From positions 11,532,001 to 11,596,000 of the forward strand of contig JBHGNT010000008.1 in the NCBI GenBank assembly GCA_043228905.1: a stretch of 64,000 bases of DNA, written 5' to 3'. Shown here one piece after another: positions 54,971 through 64,000 of the stretch. The notes under the pieces were generated by a model, which was given only the letters and a program-made list of their open reading frames with translations, did no database searches and had not been told where the DNA came from. Position 1 is the first letter of the stretch. Each line of letters begins with the position of its first letter. This stretch comes from Azolla caroliniana. Its lineage: Eukaryota > Polypodiophyta. The translations under genes were made by a program, and so were the position numbers.

Positions 54971-55324
54971 AAAAAATAAAAAGAAGAAGAAGAGAAATCA
55001 TTAAAAATCGAGGTATGAACGGACGTGAAAGCAAGGAGCGAAAAGGTACGTAGTGGGCATTTAAGAGCCGCCACATTACTTAATACTAAATTGGTACACG
55101 ACGTGCGCATGCTCGAAAAAGGCGCCAAGACGCACAGAGAAAAAGAAGAACGCATGGAGATCTTTACATTTCGCGAGCCAAGAAGCACAGAAGCACCAAG
55201 GCAGTGGAAGCTTAGCAAACGCGAACCTGCACTCAGAGAACCCCCACGTTCGGAACTCTCTCTCTCTCGCTCTCACTCTCATCACCACTCTACCTCGCCA
55301 TCTTTCCTCGACCTCGAAGCAGAC
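54971..55324 (+). other. Spacer between pol and the extra ORF
   Basis: Begins with an A-rich run (AAAATAAAAAAAATAAAAAG type, 54945-55000). An open frame from 55025 continues in phase into the extra ORF, but its Ser/His/Arg-rich translation (for example a (TC)n-derived LSLSRSHSHHH) looks like untranslated leader. Confidence 0.5.
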
Positions 55325-57985
55325 ATGGACCCACAAACGCTGTCGGAAGCGGCCAGGAAATGGATCAGGCAACACGGACTGGATGGGTTCTTGACCATCA
55401 TGGAGGCACCACCGCACAAAGAAGCCGACCGGGTCATCAAGGAGCTCGACACAGAAGTCATCACCGAGGAAGTGATCCGTGCGCTAACAGGCCTTCCGGA
55501 GGGAGGTATTTTTCAGATCGATAACCCAACCTCGGAGCAAGTCATCTGATATTTCGGTGAGTACTGTCTAGCCGGCAAAGGCTATCGAACGCAGGGCGGC
55601 GAAGATCCGCTATTCAGGGAGATAGCTCGAGTGCTCCATGAGTACGGCCACGTGTACCCCCGACCCCCTGTCATGCCAAAAAATCGGGTAGGGATGATCA
55701 TAGCCACCTATGAAGGGATCAAGGTGGATTGGCCGGTGTTGATTGCAGACGGTTTGTGCGCGGAAATCGACACGGTACGAGGAAAGGACGGCAAGGAGGG
55801 CCGGAAGCTGTGGCATGCCGTAGCTCAGTGGATAACATTGCTCGCGCCGCCGGTCGAGACCGTCCAGCCAAAGAAGCGGCCAAGATTATCGGAAGGAAGC
55901 ACCTCGAAACCCGCGTCCAAACGACAGCAGCTGTTGGCGTCGAAGGCGACGAAAGGGAAGAAACGGCTCCCAGAACCAGAGGAGGTGTCACCGGTCCGAC
56001 CCGTTAAGATAACCATACGGCGACCGGGACAGAAGGAACCGGAACCCTTGACGGCACAGATACATGCCGTTACCCAGGAAGAGGAAACGGAGGAGCCAGT
56101 AGAGCACCTCCAACGACGGTCAAGAAGTAGGACCGCCGGGACAGCGGGGGAGCGTTCGGACCCGCAAAAGGAAGAAATGCCCCCAACTCAACCTGAGCAA
56201 ACCACAAGGGAGGAACCGGAACCGGTGCGTATAGAACCGGCCTTGTCGACTTCTATACAAGAAGTCATTCCAACGGCTCCGGAGACGGCGAGAACTGGAA
56301 CTCAACAGTCGGCGAGCCCAGCCAGCACACACAGCGGCCAAGGGGTAGAACCAGAACGGCAGATACAGGCACTCAGGCCAGACAATTCCACAGTGAACGA
56401 GCCGACCCGACCAGTACAACAGCAAGGCACCAGTAGCATGTGGCTACGGTGGGTAGGCGAGCAGATCGCCGGAGCGGTCGAGTACATAGAGGCGGAGGAG
56501 AGAGTGCACCACGAACGGTTGCTCGTCACAACCGTAGATCTAGAGACGGCCCGGTCCAGAATCCGGAGCCTTGAACACGACTTGGACAGGGTCACAAGGG
56601 AAATGGCTCAATTGGCTTTGACAACACAAGTCCAAGCACCGGTGACTCCGGGCAATGTATAGAATAAAGCGTCAGATCAACCTGTACATAGCAATCAGAC
56701 CCCGGCAACGGAAACCATTCCGGAGAGATATGCGGCACAAGCCCAAGAGCTTGCGGACTTAAAGGATGAGCTAGCTGCCCAAGAAGCGCTGAGGAGCCGC
56801 GAAAGAGAGTTGAAGACGGCAGCGGAGGCAGAACTCAAAAAGACTGCTGAGAATCTACGCCGGGCCGAGGAGAGCTTACGAAAAGGCCACCAAGCGTACG
56901 ACCGGCTCAAGGAGGAAAAGGAGAAAATGCTGCAAGAGAAGGACAGGCTCCGGAGAAACGCCGAAACAGAAGTAGAGCGCCTGAAAGAGGAACTCTGGCA
57001 GCTAAAGGACCGGGAGGACCGGAACCATCGCCAGATCAACGGCAAGCTCAAACAAAAAATGGAGGAATTTGAGCACTTGCACCGGGAGTATAAACGGTTG
57101 CAAACGGAGCACAAGGAACGGACGGATGAGCTCCGGCAAGCAGTTGATCGGACCGCAACGGCATACGCTAATGAACAAGCGGAAACCAGAAGACGGTTGG
57201 AAGAGGCGGAGAAGGTTCGGACAGAGCTCCTCAGGCAACAGCAGGCGGAAAGAGAAAGAGCGGCGGAGGTACTGCAGAGGCTGCAGACAACATATCAAGG
57301 GCAGCTGACGCGCTACAGAGAGCAGGCGGAGGATACGACTAATCTCATCAAGCAGTTGAAGGAGGAACGACAAGTTGTGGAAAGTAGAGCGCAAATGGGA
57401 GCAAGTCGCATCCAGGATATCATGCGGGCCTGGTTGAACCAGACCAAGAGCTTGATTGACAACGGTTCCGTCAAATGGTGGACCAAGTGGGCCCCGAACG
57501 CGGCGGAACTCCAATTGCTCCGGGCCGACGTAGAGAACGGGCGGAAGGAGGGAGATGATTGCTATATGCTGACTTCCGAAGACTTCACCGGCATAAGAGA
57601 TGAGCTGGCCGAAGACTTTCAAGCCTTGGCAGAGGACCAACTAGGGCAAGTCCGGCAACTTGTAGCTCAGCTGGACGACGACAGGCTGGAGGCGCAGATC
57701 CAGTTTGAAAGCTACGAGAGGTCCCGGATCCGGGAAGAGAAAGCACGAGAACCGGTTATGGTCAACCTCAGTGATGAGGAACCATTACTGGAAGGAGACC
57801 GGACCGGAAGCAGTCAAACGGGGATGCCGGAGTCAGAGAAACAAACGGAGCAGCCGCCTATAGAGCAGCCGGAGCAGTCTCAGTCCCAACCGCAACCACA
57901 GCAAGCACAACCGCGACAACCACAACCGGAAGAACAATTGGAAACTCTGGAACAAAGTATTTTGGACAATTTGGGTGAACAATGA
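55325..57985 (+). pseudogene. Extra ORF of the Tat-like element: conserved N-domain, Pro/Glu linker, coiled coil
   Basis: From ATG at 55325 (MDPQTLSEAARKWIRQHGLD) one frame runs 886 codons to 57985, broken by TGA at 55547 and TAG at 56660; CGA and CAG would restore it. Residues about 1-180 form a compact, globular-looking part (ALTGLPEGGIFQI, VGMIIATYEGIKVDWPVLIA, LWHAVAQWITLLAPP) conserved in the partial copy at 38336-38566. A Pro/Glu/Thr-rich linker (to about 370) follows. Then comes a long charged heptad region (about 56720-57450, RRAEESLRKGHQAYDRLKEE type) typical of coiled coil, and a Gln/Pro tail (QSQSQPQPQQAQPRQPQPEE) ending LDNLGEQ. No signal peptide or membrane segment, so it does not look like an envelope protein. 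Function unknown; possibly a structural or localisation partner of Gag. Confidence 0.7.
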
Positions 57986-58037
57986 AGGGGCCGAGAAGGG
58001 TTCGACGTACAAGGTACTGTCCCACGGGCGTGCCATG

Positions 58038-58456
58038 TGTTACCGGCCGGCAAGGAGTCCAAAATACGGAGTGAAGGAATTAATTAAGTATGGTTGTAAA
58101 TAAGCATAGTGTGGACGGACGGACTGGAAACGGTATGCCGTTCCAGATCCGGACGGATCCCGAATAGGTGCGATAGGCACCGTTTTGTACTACGGGCCGA
58201 AAACTTATTTAAAGGCCCGGACCCCATTGTAATCGCAGCGGATAATTAATAGAGCGTATGGTGTTTATACTTCTGTGTTGATTTCCGTTCTGTAATTACT
58301 GTTATATCTTACGCGTGTAATTAACAAAAGCGCTCTAATCGTGTAACCTACGTAAGTCGGTGTAATCGTTGAGTCATAATCCTATGCCGTAATCACCCTT
58401 TGGTGAAGTGTCTCCGCGACATCTTGTGTTAGACCTTGTCCGGTCAGAGAACAACA
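58038..58456 (+). repeat. Tat-like element 3' LTR
   Basis: Six mismatches to the 5' LTR. No canonical polypurine tract touches it. The nearest purine-rich run (GAAGGGGCCGAGAAGGG) is at 57984-58000, about 37 bp away. Confidence 0.93.
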
Positions 58457-58976
58457 GCCATTTGGTCTTACAAATGCACCAACAGTTTTTCAACATATGG
58501 TGAATGACATTTTTCAAGACTTCCTCGATATCTTCATCATAGTTTACTTGGATGATATCTTGATCTACTCAAAAACTCAAGAGGAGCATGAGATACATGT
58601 TCGCCAGGTTTTGCAACGGTTATGAGAGTATGGTCTCTATGCAAAATTGGAGAAGTGTAGTTTCGATCAATGTCAAGTGGAATTTTTGGGGTACATAGTC
58701 TCTTCAAATGGCATCTCTATGGATCCATCAAAGGTTCAAACAATTTTGGATTAGCAAACATCATAGTCTGTGCGAGATGTACAATGTTTTTTGGGGTTCG
58801 CAAACTTGTATCGCAAGTTCATCAAAGATTATTCAAAGATTGTATTGCCCCTCACTCAACTAACGCGCAAGAATCAACCATTTGTATGGGGTATAGATGC
58901 GAACTCTGCATTTGAAGGTTTAAAGCAAGCGTTTACATCTGCACCAATTTTAATACATGTCGATCCAATGAGGCGC

Positions 58977-60518
58977 TGTCGCGAAAATACGACGAGGATA
59001 CGTGAACTTTGAGGCAGAACCTCGAGGCCTCCGACCGGAAGATATCAGATTTGTATTATTATATTAAGCAATTAATACAAAATGAGAAAGATTCACAAAT
59101 TTCATTCATAAAGAGAAAGAAAGATTACAATCAATCTCAAGATTGAGATTACAAAAAGTTTAGCTAATGGAGATTACTAGAGTAATAGATAAGAGGAAAT
59201 TAAGATATGGATTCTATAGAAATTTAGGGTTATGAGTAAGATCTTCGGTAGGGAAAATTAGGGTTTTTGAGTCTTATGGGTTCCGTAGGGAAATTAGGGT
59301 TTATGAGCCATATGGCTTGCGTAGGGAAATTAGGGTTTATGAGCCGTATGGCTTCCGTAGGGAAATTAGGATTTTTTGCTTCCGTAGGGAATTTAGGGTT
59401 TATGAGAGTTATGGCTTCCCTAAGATAAGGGAGCGAAGAAGGAAAAGAAAAATAATGGAAAGACCCCCCAAGTATAGGAAAAAAATGGAATATATATGGT
59501 GGTCCCCGTTGATCATATGCATGTCTACTTTTTGTTGCATGGCCTCTACTTTTAGTTGCTTAGCTTTTTCTTTTAGTTGCATCTATTTTTAGTGTCATGG
59601 CTTTTTCGTTTAGTTGCATGTGACCGTCCACATGACCTTTACTTTTTGCATGCACTCCAACTTTAGTTGCTTGCGTCCACATGGCCTTTACTTTAGTTCT
59701 CTTCACTTTACTTTAGTTTGTTGCATTATCCAATCTTCCGTCCGTCCGCATCCAACCTCGTCTGGTAGTCGGTTCCGCCCGATCGCCGAATCCCTCGCCG
59801 GCCGGTTCCATTTTGCTTGTTGGCCGGTTCCGGTTCCGGTTTGCTTACCGGTTCCGGTTTTGCTTACCGGATGGTTTCTGGTTTGCATACTGGTTCCGGT
59901 TCCGGTTTTGCTTACCGGCCGGTTCCGATTTTGCTTGCCGACCGGTTCTGGTTCCGGTTTGCTTGCCGGTTTCGGTTTCGGTTTTGCTTACCGGCCGGTT
60001 TCCTGTTTTGCTTGCCAGCCGATTCCGGTTCCGGTTTTGCTTACCGGCCTGTTTTTGGTTTGCATACCGGCCGGTTTCCGTATTTGCTTACCAGACCGGT
60101 TTCTAGATTTGCTTACCAGCTGGTTTCCGGATTTGTTTACTGGACCAGTTTCTGGATTTGTTTACCAGCCAGTTTCCGGATTTGTTTACTAGCCGGTTTC
60201 TAGTTTTAGGGAATTTGACCACCATCATCCATCAAGACAAAGTGGCCAAAGTGCTCTTAGCACAAATAAAAAATGAGGGAGCTCAAGGTGCTTATATAGC
60301 CAGGGCCTTAACTTTCCTATCTATGTGGGATAGTTCTAATTTCCCTAATTTCTCAAACTTTATTTTCACATAACTTGATATGTATTTCTCCATTTTGTAT
60401 ATAGTAAAAAACGTCTTGAAGGTCTTGAGTATATTCATCTTTCTATAGTAAGCTACTAATCTAATCTATAATAATTATTTCATTACTTTTTACATAGTGT
60501 GTGAAGATTCACACGACA
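58977..60518 (-). repeat. LTR (1542 bp), inverted copy of the family at 625-1984
   Basis: Plus strand TGTCGCGAAAATACG... to ...GATTCACACGACA. On the minus strand it begins with the same hairpin as 625 and is preceded by the purine tract GGTTTGGTGGGGGCGAA (60519-60535), so it is a 3' LTR of a minus-strand element of which only about 22 bp of internal sequence remains. It cuts the chromovirus at 58976. Frames within it (59614-60203) are repeat-derived. Confidence 0.85.
59785..60200 (-). repeat. Expanded CCGG/GCTTACC minisatellite in the LTR
   Basis: About 400 bp of imperfect units such as GGTTCCGGTTTTGCTTACCG, twice the length of the array at 949-1146. It gives rise to long but meaningless open frames rich in Val, Leu, Phe and Pro. 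Confidence 0.85.
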
Positions 60519-60540
60519 TTCGCCCCCACCAAACCTACAC

Positions 60541-63500
60541 CAAACTAAAGGTAGTGGATGCAAAAGATCAGCAAGAATTGGGCAGTTTCTTGGAGGACGA
60601 AATGCAACCAAATGGGTTGGTAGCGGACTGGGCGGCGGTGAAGAAGGCTTGTAACCGTTTTGATAAGCGGCGACAATGGCAAGAGGAAGCTGAGGTCAAG
60701 AATCCACAATTGTGAAAGAAGGCACCTACAACGATTGAGCCTAGTAAGCTGATCAACAATTTCGACAAGAAAGCAATGGAGGAGTCTATAATCCAAGAGC
60801 TCTCCAAGAAGTTTGAAGCGGTATCACTAGCCAACTTAGATCGACGCGGGCCCAAGGGAAAAGAAGCGTATAGATGTGTGTGGTGCGATAGCTTCAAACA
60901 CTCACGAAGAGAATGTGTTGACTTGCAAGATGCGATCCACAAGAATGTTGTCTATTTGGACGACAACATGATAAACTCGAGCGAGACTCGGAAGCCACTA
61001 CGAGTGAACTTCGGAAGAGGTGGGCTGAAAAAGATTGTAGAAGAAGAAGATGCAAGGCATGTGCAGGCTATGCACTATGCCGCTTCGGCTGGGATACGAG
61101 TTGGAAAAGAGAATCTTAAAATGATCAAGTTAGGAGCTGGGTTTTGGCCAATGGTCTTCGAGTGCGAAGAAAAAGGCAAAATCAATTCGGAGGATCTAAA
61201 ACTTGCTGACAGAAACGTGCGACTAGCTACCGGATGGTCAGATCCAATCGACGAAAACACAAGCTTTGCGGAGGTTGTGTGTGACACCTATGAAGCCCTT
61301 GTCGAAGAGAAGAGGAAGAGAACCGGTGAAGAAGATGGCACATCAAAGCGACCTAACACGAGGAATGGAGGGAAAGAAGGCCCACCCCAACCTATCCCAA
61401 GAAAAGAGATTGGTGAAACAAACATGAAGCCTAGTGGTCGAGCCAACCTACTCGGATGGAAGTCGAAGAATCAACGAAGAAAGGAAAAGAACGAGCGGCA
61501 CCGACTTACAAGATAAGGTCGGACATAGAACAAACAAGTAACTTGCGGAAGGTCCTTGAGGAGAAGGTTTTAGATAGTCATGTCGACCTTACCTTGAGAG
61601 AGCTACTTGGGATCGCGAAGAAGGAGTTCCATGATACTATCGTGGACCTTATTAAAAGGAAGCGGCAACAATCTGATGAAAAGGAGGTGAAAACAAGTGC
61701 CATAACCATGGCAAGATCGGAAGAGGAGGAAGAAGAAGAAGTGGTGGTGGATAGCCATTACTCACGGCCTCATTGGGCAAGAGCGACAACGGAGACGCCG
61801 GTGAAGATCGGGGAGATGAAAGAGACCGTGGTCGCTTTGATTGACCATGGCTCAGAGATCAACCTCATGTCGACCGAGTTCTACAAGAAAGGAAGATGGC
61901 CGATTAATACAAACCACGGATGGAAGATTCGAGCGGCGACGAAGGCTACGGAGGACTTGTAAGGAGCTTGCCCCAACGTTAAAGTCACGATCGGGGATGT
62001 AGAGATTGATCAACACTTCTTCGTGCAAGACTCCGCTTCACATCCCGTCATCCTAGGACAACCATATATAACATCGTCCTGGATGGAGACCAAGGTGTTC
62101 GATAATGGATCAGCCTTCGCACGCGACAAGAGTCTTGATAGTAAAAGATCTGTTCAATTCCTGACGGTGCGAGCTAATCAAGAAAGGAACCGAGATAGCC
62201 TTGGAGGCGAATCCTCAGATTTTTAAAGCGGACTATTGAAGCATGGGGCACAAATAGTCTGAGCAATCATAAGTCCCCACAAGGAAGCAGAGTGTGTGGA
62301 TAGCAAGGAGAAGCAACATGCGTCACACCTAGCGGCGCATGCAAACTAAGACTACTCAACAAGAAGGAAAAGTGTCAGATACAAGACTTCGAGGAGGTGC
62401 TCAAAGAAGAAAGCATAATTGAAGAAGAAGAATTCGTGTCATATATTCTGGAGGAAGCCTCATTTAACGACACCATCGGTGAAATCGAGGAAGTCGTGGA
62501 CTTGAGCTATACTCACCATCAACATGTGATTTCGGTTAACTCCGTCAACATGTATACTATCATCGATGAATATCATCGAGGCCTGTTGATAGAGGAAGCC
62601 GAAGTCAACACAAAATATAAAACCGTGGATAGGAAGATCAAGCCAGTTGCAGTTTCGCTACCGGAAGATAGCTGGCAAAAGGTGAAGGAAGTTGCAAAAG
62701 ATCCAAGCTTAAGGAACCAAAATACAATTGGCCATGTCTTCACTGAAGAGATGAAGGGAAAGCTACGAGTTGGAAGGGAGGATTTCCTCCTCCCTGAAGA
62801 GGAGCGGATGTTTCGTGGAATGCTTGAAAGACATTGGAAAGCTTTCGCGTTTTTCCCACAAGAAATCGGGTGTGCTAATCCAAGGATGGTAGAACCGATG
62901 GTGATCTTCACGATGCCGCATGTGCCATGGAATTTGAAACCGATACCGGTTTTGAGAGCACACCTACCGAAGCTTATTGAGGTCTTAAAGGAGAAGGTGA
63001 GGATGGGAATTCTAGAACCGTCGAACGCTCCTTATTCTAATAAGTGGTTCATGGTGCCAAAGAAGAATGGATCGTTGCGATTCATTCAAGATCTTCAACC
63101 CGTCAACAAGGTGACAATTCGGAATGCTGGAATCGGTCTGAGTGTGGATGAATTTGTTGAGGCGTTTGCGGGCCGGTCCATCTACTCCATCGGCGATCTC
63201 TACTCTGGCTCAATAGGGTTGGTGCGGATGTGTACCTTACCTCAAGGTGCAACAAACTTGGTGGCTCATATGGTGAATGCCATGAACAAGGGTCTTGAAG
63301 GATTGCATCCCGGATATCACGATGCCATTCTTAGATGATATTCCGATAAAAGGATGTTCGGATGAAGAGAAGGATGAATCAAAAGATAAGGATGGATGTA
63401 GAAAGTTCGTTGTGGATCATATGAAAGATTGCGAGAAGGTGCTCCAAAGGCTCAAAGATGTGAATTTGACATTTTCGGGAGAAAAATCTGCATTCGGGCA

Positions 63501-64000
63501 ACCGGAGATCCTGGTGGTAGGTCACTTGTGTGGAGCATACGGTTGGAAGCCTTTGCCATCCAAGGTGAATGCAATCCAAGACATGAAAGAAGAATGTGTA
63601 ACCCAAACGGAGGTTTGAAGGTTCCTTGGAGCATGCACGTTTTATCATATTTGGATTCCACACTACGCCCACATTGCTAAGCCATTATATGGTCTACTAA
63701 AGAGGAAGCGGATGTTCGAATGGACGAGCGAGCATATAATCGCCATCCGAAGGCTGAAGAAATTATTGATGGAGTCACCTGCATTACGGAAAGCGGACTA
63801 TTCATACCGCAAGACGATTTTCGTGACTGTGGATACTAGTCCAATCGGAATTGGATGGGTTATTAACCAAGAAGATGAAGATTGCAACTGATATGCAATT
63901 CGGTTTGGTGCGAAAGTGTTAAGTGACAGGCAAAGAAGGTATGCCCAAGTGAAGAGGGAGCTATGGGGAATCATCTCGGCAATCAAATTTGATCGTGATT
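60541..64000 (+). pseudogene. Gypsy gag-pol of another lineage, 5'-truncated and decayed
   Basis: Begins in mid-gag (VVDAKDQQELGSFLEDEMQP, NGLVADWAAV), TGA at 60713 (CGA would restore it), then a CCHC-like CVWCDSFKHSRREC near 60870-60915. A frame change at about 61500 precedes VLDSHVDLTLRELLGIAKKE. Protease VALIDHGSEINLM (about 61830-61870) has the unusual DHGS active site, with a TAA at 61960. Another frame change follows near 62230-62400. RT: MVPKKNGSLRFIQDLQPVNK at about 63050, then YSIGDLYSG joins directly to SIGLVRMCTLPQGATN, so roughly 20 residues of RT are deleted. A frameshift at 63320 precedes FLDDIPIKGC (RT active site FLDD). RNase H start TIFVTVDTSPIGIGWVINQE at about 63820. It continues beyond the window. 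From 62227 to 62396 no frame is open. Confidence 0.85.

Larger units (their letters stand above)
48613..58456 (+). mobile_element. Complete Tat-like Ty3/gypsy element with an extra 3' ORF
   Basis: 9844 bp. LTRs 48613-49031 and 58038-58456 (419 bp each, 6 mismatches counted, about 98.6% identical), target duplication GCCAT (48608-48612 and 58457-58461). Order: LTR, leader, gag-pro-RT-RH-IN in one frame (49085-54970, two in-frame TAGs), an A-rich spacer, a long extra ORF (55325-57985, two in-frame stops), LTR. An integrase without chromodomain and a third ORF between pol and the 3' LTR fit the Tat branch. Inserted in the chromovirus RT between MMP and FGLT. Confidence 0.93.
40736..58976 (+). 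pseudogene. Chromovirus-type gag-pol split by Copia-2 and the Tat-like element
   Basis: The gag starts at 40750 (MSDSTSDLSQIMVALPQLQL) and breaks at 40815 in Copia-2. It resumes at 46534 (FPKKFDGTRSHFRGFINQIR, FASEFRQL-type block to 47149) with a frameshift near 47090 and SHAISQAVHCDNRLLEF after it. Protease ALLDSGANSCLM lies near 47660-47700. Reverse transcriptase runs from about 48220 ([20 protein letters not shown]) with TAG at 48558, reaches MMP at 48612, is split by the Tat-like element and continues [28 protein letters not shown] (58540-58570) and [18 protein letters not shown] to about 58976, where an LTR cuts it. RNase H and integrase are lost. Confidence 0.9.

Noticed and set aside
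55025-57985. Extra ORF of the Tat-like element as an envelope gene
   Set aside because: No signal peptide, transmembrane segment or Cys-rich ectodomain is visible; the protein is charged, coiled-coil-like and Gln/Pro-rich.
59614-60203. Long open frames rich in Val, Leu, Phe and Pro
   Set aside because: They arise from the CCGG/GCTTACC minisatellite inside an LTR, are open in several frames at once, and have no counterpart outside the array.
1-64000. Host plant genes
   Set aside because: Every convincing coding segment belongs to a transposable element; no spliced gene with a cellular function could be recognised.

Overview
The window is a plant nuclear intergenic region built almost entirely of transposable elements. 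No host protein gene, rRNA, genuine tRNA gene or CRISPR array could be supported. Plant origin is indicated by Copia primer-binding sites complementary to initiator tRNA-Met (TGGTATCAGAGC), by plant-type Copia and Ty3/gypsy polyproteins, and by an element that carries a third coding region downstream of pol. The polyprotein types resemble ones I associate with non-seed plants (bryophytes, lycophytes, ferns). That is an impression, not a demonstration.

Layout, left to right. 1-2821: the 3' end of a gypsy-like element with its LTR and a second, truncated LTR. 2822-4205: a decayed Copia pol. 4206-18329: Copia-4 (+), whose primer-binding site is split by Copia-3 (-, 4658-15418). The 3' LTR of Copia-3 is in turn split by the young, intact Copia-1 (+, 4770-10260). 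18330-22297: a gypsy-like element on the minus strand with gag and an acidic repeat protein but no pol; one of its LTRs carries a Copia solo LTR. 22298-24351: a transposase-gene fragment, then the 3' end of a chromovirus (integrase with chromodomain) broken by another solo LTR. 24352-34641: a two-gene DNA-transposon-like unit with a coiled-coil/RING-like gene (+) and an intron-containing transposase-like gene (-), arranged convergently, both with tandem-repeat-filled introns. 34642-40735: a Copia remnant carrying two solo LTRs, the 3' half of a Tat-like gypsy element (-), and a further end-piece of the DNA transposon with a solo LTR. 40736-58976: a chromovirus gag-pol (+) split in gag by Copia-2 (-, 40816-46528) and in RT by a complete Tat-like gypsy element (+, 48613-58456) that has a long extra ORF between integrase and the 3' LTR. 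58977-60518: an inverted LTR of the same family as the one at 625-1984. 60541-64000: a decayed gypsy gag-pol of another lineage, running off the window.

Target-site duplications I read directly fix the insertion order: Copia-1 TAAGC, Copia-3 GGTAT, Copia-2 AAAAT, Tat-like GCCAT, and solo LTRs ATTGG, AGATG, GAAAA, AAAAC and GTAAG. Nearly all in-frame stops examined in the decaying genes can be explained as CAG to TAG or CGA to TGA, as expected from deamination of methylated cytosine in silenced repeats. The most unusual items are the two-gene transposon at 24-35 kb, the extra coiled-coil ORF of the Tat-like element, the pol-less gag element at 18-22 kb, and tRNA-like modules at LTR edges.
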